A stretch of DNA of 64,000 bases from PFJX01 sp964393825. Lineage in GTDB: Bacteria > Pseudomonadota > Gammaproteobacteria > Burkholderiales > Thiobacillaceae. The notes below the pieces were generated by a model. It was not told the DNA's origin, did no database searches, and saw only the letters and a program-made list of their open reading frames with translations. The stretch is from the NCBI GenBank assembly GCA_964393825.1, contig CAYMUY010000001.1:186001-250000 (forward strand). Direction: 5' to 3'. Positions 26,048 to 34,436 of the stretch are shown in pieces. How positions within the stretch are numbered: position 1 is the first letter of the stretch; every line of letters starts with the position of its first letter. A program made the position numbers and the translations under genes.

Positions 26048-26719
26048 ATGCGCCTGCTGCTGGTTGAAGACGATGCCATGATCGGCGAGAGCGTGCGCCT
26101 GGGTCTGATCCAGGACGGCTATGCCGTGGACTGGCTGAAGGATGGCCTGGCCGCCGGCAGGGCGCTGGAGTCGGAGCCCTACGACCTGCTATTGCTCGAT
26201 CTCGGCTTGCCGAAGAAGGATGGCCTGCGGGTCCTGGCCGAATTGCGCGAACGCGGCAGTGATCTGCCCGTGCTCATCCTCACCGCCCGCGACGCGGTGG
26301 CCGAGCGGGTGGCGGGGCTGGACGCGGGCGCCGACGACTATCTGGTCAAGCCGTTCGATCTGGATGAACTGGGCGCGCGCATCCGGGCCTTGAACCGTCG
26401 CCACGCCGGTCGCGCCGACCCCCTGATCCGCCATGGCGGCCTCAGCCTGAACCCGGCGCACAGCGCGGTCACGCTGGACGGCGAGCCGGTACTGCTGTCG
26501 TCCAGGGAGTTCGCCATTCTCCAGGCCCTGCTCGAACACCCGGGCCTGCCGCTGTCGCGTGCCCAACTCGAACAGCACGTCTACAGCTGGAAGGAGGAAG
26601 TCGACAGCAACGCCGTGGAAGTCCACATCCATGCCCTGCGCAAGAAGCTCGGCGCGGGCTGGATTCTCAATCTGCGCGGGGTCGGCTATTACGTCCCGAA
26701 ACTGCCACCTTCGCCATGA
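26048..26719 (+). CDS. OmpR/PhoB-family response regulator (QseB/PmrA-like)
   Basis: The 223-residue regulator has a receiver domain with acidic pocket EDD at 7-9, phospho-acceptor D51 in LLLLDLGLP and K101 in YLVKPFD. A C-terminal winged-helix DNA-binding domain (about 125-220) ends GVGYYVPK. It resembles QseB and PmrA. The gene overlaps its kinase gene by four bases. Its probable targets are the paired TTAAG sites found at 28546-28591 and 28981-29026 (inference). Confidence 0.95.
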   Translation: MRLLLVEDDAMIGESVRLGLIQDGYAVDWLKDGLAAGRALESEPYDLLLLDLGLPKKDGLRVLAELRERGSDLPVLILTARDAVAERVAGLDAGADDYLVKPFDLDELGARIRALNRRHAGRADPLIRHGGLSLNPAHSAVTLDGEPVLLSSREFAILQALLEHPGLPLSRAQLEQHVYSWKEEVDSNAVEVHIHALRKKLGAGWILNLRGVGYYVPKLPPSP

Positions 26720-28032
26720 CCTCGCTGCGCCGCCAGTTGCTGCTCTACCTGCTCGTCGGGGTGGTACTGGCCTGGGTAGTCGGCGGCATCATGACCTATC
26801 GGGCGGTCCTGCGGGAATCCGATGGCATCCTCGATTACCACTTGCGTCAGGTAGCGTTATCCCTTGGCAACCAGCATTTCGGTGATGACTTGCCGGCGCT
26901 GGATGGCGGCGAGGAAGCCCGTCTGGATCTGGTGGTGCAGGTGTGGGATGCGAGAGGGGCCCGGCTCTATCTGTCGCACCCGCATACCGACTTGCCGGGA
27001 TTCGCCCAGTTCGGCCTAACCACCCTGAGCACGGCGGAAGGACGCTGGCGGGTCTTCAGCACCCAGATCCGTGGCCAGGTGATCCAGGTGGCGCAGCCCA
27101 TGTCCGTACGCGAACGGCTGGCCGCCGACATGGCCATGCGCGTGCTGCTGCCGTTCCTCGTGTTGATCCCGGTCCTGGGATTGCTGGTCTGGCTGGCTAT
27201 CGGTCGTGGCCTCGGGCCCCTGGCGGCGGTGGCCCGGGCGGTGACACAACGCACCCCGGACAGCCTGGATGCCGTGGAATTGCCCTTCGCGCCGGACGAA
27301 CTGCGACCGCTGCTGGACGCCCTCAATGCCCTGCTGGCGCGTCTGGGTGAGGCGCTGGACAAGCAGCGCGCGTTCACCGCCGATGCCGCGCATGAACTGC
27401 GCACGCCGCTGGCCGCGCTGCAACTGCAAGTGCAACTGATCGAGCGCTGCCAGACCGAAGACGAAAGGACGCAAGCCATCGAGCGGCTGAAGGAGGGCCT
27501 CAAACGCGCCACCCATGTGGTCGATCAGCTCCTGACCTTGGCGCGGCAGGAGGGCGAGGTGGTCGCCGACGCCCTCGCGCCCGTGGATCTGCGCGCCCTC
27601 GCCGCGCGGGTCATGGCCGAACTGGCGCCGCTGGCCCAGGCCAGGGCCATCGACCTGGGCATGGTGGGCGAGGACATGCCGGTGATGATCAAGGGTGAAG
27701 CCGTTGCCCTGCGGATTCTGATCGCCAACCTGCTCGGCAACGCCTTGCGCTACACGCCCGAAGACGGCCGGGTGGATGTGGGTGTGTTACACAAGCCTGG
27801 AACGGGCGTCATTCTGGAAATCAGCGACACCGGCCCGGGTATTCCCGAAGCGGAACGCGCAAGGGTGTTCGACCGGTTTTACCGGGGTGAACATGTGGTA
27901 ATGGCGGGTAGCGGCCTGGGGCTGGCCATCGTAAAGCGCGTCGCGGAGCGACATGGCGCGCGGGTGACGCTGCTTGCAGGCCCTGATGGAATCGGGCTCC
28001 GTGTCAGCGTGGCATTCCCCGATAGCGATTAA
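26716..28032 (+). CDS. Sensor histidine kinase (QseC/PmrB-like)
   Basis: The 438-residue inner-membrane kinase has two transmembrane helices (about 8-28 and 143-163) around a periplasmic domain of about 115 residues, then HAMP. H226 in AADAAHELRTP is the phosphorylation site. The ATP-binding boxes are NLLGNALRYTPE, DTGPGIPE and GSGLGLAIVKR. It phosphorylates the regulator encoded just before it. The signal is unknown. Confidence 0.94.
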   Translation: MTSLRRQLLLYLLVGVVLAWVVGGIMTYRAVLRESDGILDYHLRQVALSLGNQHFGDDLPALDGGEEARLDLVVQVWDARGARLYLSHPHTDLPGFAQFGLTTLSTAEGRWRVFSTQIRGQVIQVAQPMSVRERLAADMAMRVLLPFLVLIPVLGLLVWLAIGRGLGPLAAVARAVTQRTPDSLDAVELPFAPDELRPLLDALNALLARLGEALDKQRAFTADAAHELRTPLAALQLQVQLIERCQTEDERTQAIERLKEGLKRATHVVDQLLTLARQEGEVVADALAPVDLRALAARVMAELAPLAQARAIDLGMVGEDMPVMIKGEAVALRILIANLLGNALRYTPEDGRVDVGVLHKPGTGVILEISDTGPGIPEAERARVFDRFYRGEHVVMAGSGLGLAIVKRVAERHGARVTLLAGPDGIGLRVSVAFPDSD

Positions 28033-28039
28033 CGAACGG

Positions 28040-28075
28040 AAAAAAACAGGTGAGCGCGCCTCGGGTGCGCTCACC
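28040..28075 (-). terminator. Terminator of the Ala/His-rich protein gene
   Basis: On the minus strand GGTGAGCGC / GCGCTCACC form a stem with a nine-base loop, followed closely by a T-run (A-run 28040-28046 on the plus strand). It may also stop the kinase transcript from the other side. Confidence 0.8.
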
Positions 28076-28097
28076 ACGCGTGAGACAACAGAGTGGA

Positions 28098-28472
28098 TTA
28101 CTTGGCGGGAGCGACGGGTACGGTTTCCTTCTGCGCATTCTTGCGTTTGGCGGAAGCGAGGGCATGCTCCTTGGCGGCCTCGGTATGCTTCCTGGCCGCA
28201 TGCTCGTGGGCCTTGGCCGCCGCCGCGTGAGATTCAGCTGCGGCGGTATGGGCGGCGGCGGCTTCCATGGGTTTTCCGGCTGCATCAGCCGCTTTTGCGG
28301 CTACGACATGAGCCTTGGCGGTCTGATGGTGCTTGATCGCGGCTTCAGCGTGCGAACCGGCCGATTCAGAGGCCTGCTTGGCCGCTTCGGCGGGAGCAGC
28401 GTCCGCGGCAAAACCTTGCACCGCGAAGGTCGTGGTGGCGGCGAAGATCAGGGTGGTGAGCAGTTTGTTCAT
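28098..28472 (-). CDS. Secreted Ala/His/Lys-rich repeat protein
   Basis: The 124-residue precursor has a signal peptide (MNKLLTTLIFAA to about 22). The mature part is helical, over 40% Ala, with many evenly spaced His and Lys (motifs such as AAKAHEHAARKH). It has no known domain. The His spacing could bind metal ions, or the Lys/Ala helices could bind envelope polymers; neither is shown. The promoter has paired TTAAG sites like those of its paralogue at 28721. A terminator follows. Confidence 0.8.
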   Translation of the reverse strand: MNKLLTTLIFAATTTFAVQGFAADAAPAEAAKQASESAGSHAEAAIKHHQTAKAHVVAAKAADAAGKPMEAAAAHTAAAESHAAAAKAHEHAARKHTEAAKEHALASAKRKNAQKETVPVAPAK

Positions 28473-28545
28473 GGTGACTCCAAAGGTCGTTGAGGGGGAC
28501 GAACCGGGATTTTCCGATCCGCGCTGTTCACTCTATGCAGTCGGT

Positions 28546-28591
28546 CTTAGCCGAGGCTTATGGGTTTGACGGGGATTAAGTCCGCCTTAAG
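28546..28591 (-). promoter_or_regulatory. Paired response-regulator boxes upstream of the 28098 gene
   Basis: On the minus strand the sites are CTTAAG-N5-CTTAAT (28575-28591) and, 29 bases nearer the gene, ATAAGCC-TCGGC-TAAG (28546-28561). The first fits the PmrA/QseB-type direct repeat. A likely -10 (TAGAGT) lies just downstream on the minus strand. The same layout recurs at 28981-29026. Confidence 0.65.
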
Positions 28592-28663
28592 GTCGCACCA
28601 TCCTGGCCGGCTCTCGACGCTTCAGCAGATCTGGTGTCGAAACAATATGCCGGGCCCGAAAAA

Positions 28664-28693
28664 CAACAACGGCCACCCTGGCGGGCGGCCGTC
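28664..28693 (-). terminator. Probable terminator of the 28721 gene
   Basis: A six-base-pair ACGGCC / GGCCGT stem with a 12-base loop is followed on the minus strand by TGTTGTTTTTC. The stem is short, so efficiency is uncertain. Confidence 0.5.
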
Positions 28694-28720
28694 GTGAAGG
28701 CGGGAACAGCCGGGGAAGAC

Positions 28721-28906
28721 TTACTTGGGTGCAGCTTCGCTCTTCTCCGTCTTGTGCGCGGTGTGCTTCTTGGCCGCGTGATGCTTCTTCGCGGAGGCGT
28801 GCTTGGCCGGCTTGGCGCCGTCCATCGCTGCCGGTTCGGCGGCGAAGCTCTGTACGGCGAAGGTGCTGGCGGCGGCGAAGATCAGGGTGGTGAGCAGTTT
28901 GTTCAT
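28721..28906 (-). CDS. Short secreted His/Lys/Ala-rich protein, paralogue of 28098
   Basis: The 61-residue precursor shares the signal peptide almost exactly with the 28098 product. The mature part is about 38 residues, dominated by Lys, His and Ala (AKKHHAAKKHTAHK). The signal peptide, ribosome site and promoter match the neighbour, so a duplication with later divergence of the mature part is likely. The function is unknown. Confidence 0.75.
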   Translation of the reverse strand: MNKLLTTLIFAAASTFAVQSFAAEPAAMDGAKPAKHASAKKHHAAKKHTAHKTEKSEAAPK

Positions 28907-28980
28907 GGTGACTCCATCAGTCGTTGAGGGGGGCCGAACCGGCTAACGCCGATCCGTGCTGCGCACTGTATCGAGCGTGT

Positions 28981-29026
28981 CTTAGCCGAGGCTTAACGGG
29001 CTGGCTTCGATTAAGCCTGGGTTAAG
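28981..29026 (-). promoter_or_regulatory. Paired response-regulator boxes between the 28721 and htrA genes
   Basis: On the minus strand CTTAAC-N5-CTTAAT spans 29010-29026, and GTTAAG-N5-GCTAAG spans 28981-28997. The distance between the two dyads is 29 bases, as in the sister promoter, and the distance to the minus-strand ATG is 75 bases (74 there). The region also precedes the divergent htrA gene, so both directions may be controlled. Confidence 0.65.
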
Positions 29027-29088
29027 TCCATGTCATTAGTCTGATGAAACCGGCGGACGGGTCTGTCCGCATCGTTTCAGGAGACATG

Positions 29089-30546
29089 ATGGAAAACACG
29101 ACATCGAACGACGGACTGGGCTTCATGCGCCGGCGCGGCTTCGAGCGCGGCCTGCTCGTCCTCTCCCTGGCGGGCATGGCACTGGCGGGATACGGCTGGT
29201 GGCATGTGGATCATCTTCCGGCCGGTCCCGCTGCGCCCATCCAGCACGAAGCGAGCCGTGGCCTGCCCGATTTCAGCCCGATCATCCGTGAGTACGGCCC
29301 GGCGGTGGTGAACATTCAGGTCACCTCTGTCGGCGGCCAGCATGCGGCGCTCTCCGGAGATCCGGATGACCCCATGTTCCGCTTTTTCCGCCGCTTCGGC
29401 ATGGCGCCGCCGGAACAGTCCGTGCCGCGACAGTCGGAGGGCTCCGGCTTCATTGTCAGTCCGGATGGCGTGATCCTGACCAATGCGCATGTGGTGGATG
29501 GCGCCCGCGAGGTCACGGTGAAACTCACCGACCGGCGCGAATTCAAGGCCAAGGTGCTGGGGATAGACCCCCTCACCGACGTCGCGGTCCTCCGTGTCGA
29601 GGCCAAGGGACTGCCGGTGGCGCGGCTGGGCGCTTCGGCGCCGCTGGAAGTGGGCGAATGGGTGCTGGCCATCGGCTCGCCCTTCGGTTTTGACAACAGC
29701 GCGACCGCCGGCATCGTTTCGGCCAAGGCGCGCGCCCTGCCGGATGAAGCGTATGTGCCCTTCATCCAGACCGATGTGGCGGTGAATCCCGGCAATTCCG
29801 GTGGACCGCTGTTCAACCTGCGTGGCGAAGTGGTGGGCATCAATTCGCAGATCTACAGTCAGACCGGCGGTTACCAGGGCTTGTCTTTCGCCATTCCCAT
29901 CGACGTGGCGCTGAAGGTGAAGGATCAGATGCTGCATGATGGCAAGGTGACGCGAGGTCGCCTGGGCGTTGCCATCCAGGACATGGACCAGTCACTCGCA
30001 CAGTCCTTTGGCATGAAGCAGCCAGCCGGCGCCCTGGTGAACAGTGTCGAGGCGGGCAGCCCCGCGGAACGCGCCGGCATGCGATCCGGCGATGTGATCC
30101 TGGCCGTGGACGGGACCGGCATCCAGAACGCTTCCGATCTTCCCCCCCTGATCGCCGAGCACAAACCCGGCACGCGGGTGGTCATGGAAGTCTGGCGCGG
30201 CGGTCGCGGGAAGAAGGTGGAGGTGCGACTGGGTGAACTCATCCAGGAGGCCGCCGCCCCCGCCGGAAGGGTGATGACCGGCGACCCATTGGGCCTCGCC
30301 GCGCGCCCGCTGAGCCCGGAGGAGCGTCGCGCGAGCGGCCTCGATGGCGGCTTGCTGGTGGTGGGGGTCGCCGGACCCGCCGCGCGGGCCGGCATTCAGG
30401 ATGGCGACGTGATCCTGGCCCTGAACGGAACGCCGATACGCACGGTGGAATCCTTGCGAAGCCAGGCCAAACAAGCCGGCAAACACATGGCCCTGCTGAT
30501 TCAGCGCGCGGACGCCAGACTGTTCGTGCCGCTGAACCTGGGTTGA
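29089..30546 (+). CDS. HtrA/DegP-family periplasmic serine protease
   Basis: The protein degrades or guards misfolded envelope proteins. It is 485 residues from the ATG at 29089 (ATG at 29086 is equally possible; AGGAG precedes both). A membrane anchor or signal lies at about 18-36. The catalytic triad is His in TNAHVVD (about 134), Asp in PLTDVAVL (about 164) and Ser in NPGNSGGPL (about 237). Two PDZ domains follow. It faces the TTAAG boxes and may belong to the envelope-stress response of the adjacent two-component system. Confidence 0.95.
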   Translation: MENTTSNDGLGFMRRRGFERGLLVLSLAGMALAGYGWWHVDHLPAGPAAPIQHEASRGLPDFSPIIREYGPAVVNIQVTSVGGQHAALSGDPDDPMFRFFRRFGMAPPEQSVPRQSEGSGFIVSPDGVILTNAHVVDGAREVTVKLTDRREFKAKVLGIDPLTDVAVLRVEAKGLPVARLGASAPLEVGEWVLAIGSPFGFDNSATAGIVSAKARALPDEAYVPFIQTDVAVNPGNSGGPLFNLRGEVVGINSQIYSQTGGYQGLSFAIPIDVALKVKDQMLHDGKVTRGRLGVAIQDMDQSLAQSFGMKQPAGALVNSVEAGSPAERAGMRSGDVILAVDGTGIQNASDLPPLIAEHKPGTRVVMEVWRGGRGKKVEVRLGELIQEAAAPAGRVMTGDPLGLAARPLSPEERRASGLDGGLLVVGVAGPAARAGIQDGDVILALNGTPIRTVESLRSQAKQAGKHMALLIQRADARLFVPLNLG

Positions 30547-30610
30547 GCGGCAACCCGGGACGGGGTCGGCGTCCAAACCCGGCTCCTCCCACCCTTATTC
30601 GGCAACCAGC

Positions 30611-30946
30611 ATGAAGCCACCCCTGTTTGATCCAGTGAAGAATGAAACGCCAGCCGCCAAGGATCTTTCCAGGCATATCCTGCCCACCGCCGCCAATCTG
30701 GTCGGGGTGTGCATCATGTCGCTGAGCCTGGTCAAATTGATGCCCAGGCACGGCTGGTCGAGCTGGGTGGATGAAATCCTGGCCATGGACAGCCTGGTCT
30801 TTCTGGTCAGCGTGGCGCTGTCCTATGCTTCCCTGCGTACCGAAAGGTATGCCTGCGGTCTGGAAAACTGGGCGGAAAGGTTGTTCCTGAGCGGTTTGCT
30901 CCTGATCATCCTGGCCAGCCTGGTACTGACCTTCGACTCCATTTGA
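30611..30946 (+). CDS. Small three-helix membrane protein of unknown function
   Basis: This 111-residue protein has three predicted membrane helices (about 27-44, 58-75 and 88-108) and a soluble N-terminus. No family is recognised with certainty. It ends 13 bases before zwf on the same strand. Confidence 0.75.
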   Translation: MKPPLFDPVKNETPAAKDLSRHILPTAANLVGVCIMSLSLVKLMPRHGWSSWVDEILAMDSLVFLVSVALSYASLRTERYACGLENWAERLFLSGLLLIILASLVLTFDSI

Positions 30947-30959
30947 TGAGACACGGCCC

Positions 30960-32498
30960 ATGGTGAACCCGTCCCCGCGCGACGACATCCCCACGGGCCT
31001 GTTCCTGGCCCTGCTTGGCGCCGCCGGCGACCTGGCCTGGCGACTGGTGGTGCCGGCCCTGTATGACTGCTTCCGCGACGGCGGCCTGCCGGAACGGTTC
31101 ACGCTGCTCGGCGTGGACCGCAAGCCGGAAGTCGTCGAATCGCTCCGCGCCCATTTCCGCGAGGGCGTCGAGCGCTTCTCCCGCCTGGGGCTGGGCGATG
31201 ACGCGACCTGGGCGTCCTTCGCCGGCCGCATCGACTATCTCGCCGCCGACATCGAGCAGGCGGGTGCGGAACTGGCGCCGCGTCTGGCGGCCTGCGCGAA
31301 GGCATGGGACCCCGATGGGGTTGATCCGCCGCTGGCGGTCTATTACCTGGCCGTGCCGCCTCGCCTGTTCGGGACTGCAGCGCTGGGCCTGGCCACCGCC
31401 GGCCTGGCGGCGGACCGGGCGCGATCGCGTCTGGTGGTGGAAAAGCCGCTGGGCCACGACCTGGCCAGCTTTCTCGCGCTGGATGCCGAACTCGCCGCCC
31501 ACTTCGAGGAGCGGCAGCTTTATCGCATGGATCACTTCCTCGGCAAGGAGACGGTGCAGAACCTGCTCGCCCTGCGCTTCGCCAACCCCATCTTCGAGCC
31601 GATCTGGGACCGCCGCTACATCGACCATGTCGCCATTACCGTCGCCGAGACCCTGGGCGTGGAACACCGCGCCGGTTACTACGAGGGCGCCGGGGCGCTG
31701 CGCGACATGGTGCAGAACCACCTGTTGCAGATTTTTTGCCTGGTCGCCATGGAACCCCCGTCGCGTTTCGATGCCGACAACCTGCGCGACCGCAAGATGG
31801 ATCTGCTCACCGCCCTGCGCCCGATCCCGGCGGAGTCGGTGGATGCGTTCGCCGCGCGTGGCCAGTATGGCGCCGGCTGGATCCATGCCGCGCGGATGCC
31901 GGGTTACCGACAGGAGGAAGGCGTGGCACCGGCCTCCAACATCGAGACTTTCGCCGCCATCAAGTTGCTGGTGGACAACTGGCGCTGGCAGGACGTGCCG
32001 TTCTACCTGCGCACCGGCAAACGCATGGCCGAGGCGGTCTCGGAGGTGTCCATCCGCTTCCGCCCGGTGCCGCACCAGGCCTGGCCGGCAGGTACCGCCA
32101 GCGAACAGGGGCCGGTCCGGCTGGTGCTGCGTCTCTATCCGGACGAGGGCATGGATCTCAAGCTCAACCTGAAAGTCCCCGGCGCGCATTTCGCCCTAAG
32201 CCAGCAGGACTTGCGCTTCACCTACCGCGAGGCCTTCCGGGCCGAGCCGCCGAAGCCCTACGAGACCCTCCTCGCGGCCGTCATGGCGGGGGATCAGAGC
32301 CTGTTCATGCGCGCCGATCAAGTGGCCGCCGCCTGGCGTTTCCTGGAGCCGGTGCTGGTGTCCTGGGCCGGGCGGCAGGCTGATTTTCCCAACTATGCCG
32401 CCGGCTCCTGGGGCCCGGAAAGCGCCGAACGTCTGATCAATCAGGATGGGCGCGGCTGGCTGACCCCTACCCTTCCCTTGTCGGAGACGGCCGGATGA
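30960..32498 (+). CDS. zwf: Glucose-6-phosphate 1-dehydrogenase
   Basis: This enzyme oxidises glucose 6-phosphate to 6-phosphogluconolactone with NADP, feeding the oxidative pentose phosphate and Entner-Doudoroff routes. It has 512 residues. The nucleotide-binding motif is GAAGDLAWR near 20; the family usually has Ser or Thr in place of the second Ala and Lys or Arg in place of Trp. The active-site segment RMDHFLGKETVQN and the later VEKPLGHD are intact. Neither pgl nor edd is beside it in this window. Confidence 0.95.
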   Translation: MVNPSPRDDIPTGLFLALLGAAGDLAWRLVVPALYDCFRDGGLPERFTLLGVDRKPEVVESLRAHFREGVERFSRLGLGDDATWASFAGRIDYLAADIEQAGAELAPRLAACAKAWDPDGVDPPLAVYYLAVPPRLFGTAALGLATAGLAADRARSRLVVEKPLGHDLASFLALDAELAAHFEERQLYRMDHFLGKETVQNLLALRFANPIFEPIWDRRYIDHVAITVAETLGVEHRAGYYEGAGALRDMVQNHLLQIFCLVAMEPPSRFDADNLRDRKMDLLTALRPIPAESVDAFAARGQYGAGWIHAARMPGYRQEEGVAPASNIETFAAIKLLVDNWRWQDVPFYLRTGKRMAEAVSEVSIRFRPVPHQAWPAGTASEQGPVRLVLRLYPDEGMDLKLNLKVPGAHFALSQQDLRFTYREAFRAEPPKPYETLLAAVMAGDQSLFMRADQVAAAWRFLEPVLVSWAGRQADFPNYAAGSWGPESAERLINQDGRGWLTPTLPLSETAG

Positions 32499-32559
32499 GC
32501 GACCCGAAAGGCCATCCCGGTATATCGTTGCCGTGTCGCGGTATCGAGCCCTGATCATC

Positions 32560-33525
32560 ATGCCCTTGCGTATCCCTCTTCCCTGGTTGTTGCCCATCGC
32601 CTTGCTCGCCGGCTGCCAGCCGGTCGAGGAAGCGCGCTATCAGGGCTATGTCGAGGGCGAACCGGTCCTGGTCGCCGCCCAGCAGAGCGGTCAGTTGACC
32701 CTGCTCGCGGCGCGGCGCGGTGACACGGTGCAAGCCGGCATGCCGCTGTTCAGCCAGGACCCGGCGACCGAGACCGCCAATGTCGACCAGGCCAGGGCCC
32801 AGCTCGCCCAGGCGCGGGCGCTCGCCGCCGATCTGGCCAGCGGCAAGCGGCCGCCGGAAATCGCCGTGATCGAAGCCCAGTTGAAGGATGCCGAGGTGAA
32901 AAGAAAGCTTGCCGCCGACGATCTGCTGCGGCAGCAGACCCTGGTGACGCAAGGCTTTGTCAGCACCCAGGCGCTGGATCAGGCGCGCACCCACCTGGCC
33001 AGCAGCGAAGCGGCGATCGCGCGGATGCGCGCCGAGATCGAAACGGCGCGCCTGCCCGGGCGGCAGGCGGCGCGATCCGCCGCGCAAGCGCAGGTGCTGG
33101 CGGGCCAGTCGGCGCTGGCGCAAAGCGCTATCCGCCTGGAGCAGAAGTCGCAGAAGGCGCCCGTCGGCGGCCTGGTCCAGGACATTTTTTATCGCGTCGG
33201 AGAGTGGCTCCCGGTCGGTCAGCCGGTGGTCTCCATCCTGCCTCCGGAGGGCATCAAGGTCCGCTTCTTCGTGCCGGAAACCACGCTCGGCGGTCTGCGG
33301 GCCGGCCAGACCGTCACTGTCGGCTGCGATGGCTGCCCCGGCCCGTTGCCGGCGACGATCCGCTACATCAGCGCCAACGCGGAATTCACGCCGCCGGTGC
33401 TCTACAGCGAGAAGAATCGCCAGCGCCTGATCTACCTGGTGGAAGCCTGGCCACGGCCGGCCGACGCCATGCGCCTGCACCCCGGCCAGCCGGTGGCGGT
33501 GACGCTGGGACCCGGCAAGCCATGA
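32560..33525 (+). CDS. HlyD-family periplasmic adaptor lipoprotein of an ABC exporter
   Basis: The 321-residue adaptor has a lipobox (LLAGC) at the end of its signal peptide, so it should be lipid-anchored. The biotinyl-lipoyl-like halves flank a long coiled-coil hairpin (about 60-160). The start at 32560 gives the proper signal; an earlier TTG/ATG-type start at 32533 adds nine residues. It overlaps the ATPase gene by four bases, the typical layout of YbhG/YhiI-type exporters. Confidence 0.9.
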   Translation: MPLRIPLPWLLPIALLAGCQPVEEARYQGYVEGEPVLVAAQQSGQLTLLAARRGDTVQAGMPLFSQDPATETANVDQARAQLAQARALAADLASGKRPPEIAVIEAQLKDAEVKRKLAADDLLRQQTLVTQGFVSTQALDQARTHLASSEAAIARMRAEIETARLPGRQAARSAAQAQVLAGQSALAQSAIRLEQKSQKAPVGGLVQDIFYRVGEWLPVGQPVVSILPPEGIKVRFFVPETTLGGLRAGQTVTVGCDGCPGPLPATIRYISANAEFTPPVLYSEKNRQRLIYLVEAWPRPADAMRLHPGQPVAVTLGPGKP

Positions 33526-34436
33526 ATGCCTCCTACGTCATCGATGTCGAGGGCCTGAGCAAGTCGTTTGGCGCCAAGCGCGTCGTCGATGCTTTGAGCC
33601 TGCGGGTGGAGACAGGCGAGATCTATGGCTTTCTTGGCCCCAACGGCAGCGGCAAGACCACCTCCATCCGCATGTTGTGCGGACTCTTGACCCCGGATGC
33701 GGGCAGCGGCACCTGCCTGGGTTTCGACGTGCGCGGCCAAAGCGCGGAAATCAAGAAACAGGTGGGTTACATGACCCAGAAATTCAGTTTCTACGATGAT
33801 CTTTCCATCCGCGAGAACCTCGATTTCGTCGCCCGCCTCTACGCCATGCCCAATCGCCGCGCGGCGGTCGAGGCCAGCATGGAACACCTGGGCCTGGCGG
33901 CGCGCGCGGGACAACTGGCCGGCACGTTGTCGGGCGGCTGGAAGCAACGCCTGGCGCTGGCGGCCTGCATGCTGCATCGCCCCCGGCTGCTGCTGCTCGA
34001 CGAGCCGACCGCCGGCGTCGACCCCAAGGCGCGGCGCGATTTCTGGGATGAAATCCACCGACTCGCCGGCCAGGGCATCAGCGTCCTGGTCTCCACCCAC
34101 TACATGGATGAAGCCGCGCGCTGCCATCGCCTGGCCTATATCGCCTATGGCAACCTGCTGGCATCCGGCACCCCGGATGAGCTGATCGCCGACAGCGGCC
34201 TGGTGGCGTTCGCGGTGCATGATGGCGATCCCGCGCTGGTCGACCGGCTGCGCCAGTTGCCCGGCGTCGAACAGGTCGTCGCCATGGGCAATCTCTACAG
34301 CGTCAGCGGCCAGAATGGGAGGTTGATCGAGCAAGGCCTGGCCGGCCTGGCGAACCTGCGCTTCGAACGGGTGGAGACCAGCCTGGAACAGGTGTTCATC
34401 CGCCTGATGGACAAGGTCACGGAACCGGTGCGATGA
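33522..34436 (+). CDS. ABC exporter ATP-binding subunit
   Basis: The 304-residue ATPase carries Walker A GPNGSGKT near 40, the signature LSGGWKQRLAL near 133 and Walker B LLLLDEPTAGVDP. The ABC signature has Trp in the third variable place. The product pairs with the permease encoded next, whose start overlaps by four bases. Such tripartite units export drugs or other amphiphiles; the cargo is not known. Confidence 0.94.
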   Translation: MNASYVIDVEGLSKSFGAKRVVDALSLRVETGEIYGFLGPNGSGKTTSIRMLCGLLTPDAGSGTCLGFDVRGQSAEIKKQVGYMTQKFSFYDDLSIRENLDFVARLYAMPNRRAAVEASMEHLGLAARAGQLAGTLSGGWKQRLALAACMLHRPRLLLLDEPTAGVDPKARRDFWDEIHRLAGQGISVLVSTHYMDEAARCHRLAYIAYGNLLASGTPDELIADSGLVAFAVHDGDPALVDRLRQLPGVEQVVAMGNLYSVSGQNGRLIEQGLAGLANLRFERVETSLEQVFIRLMDKVTEPVR

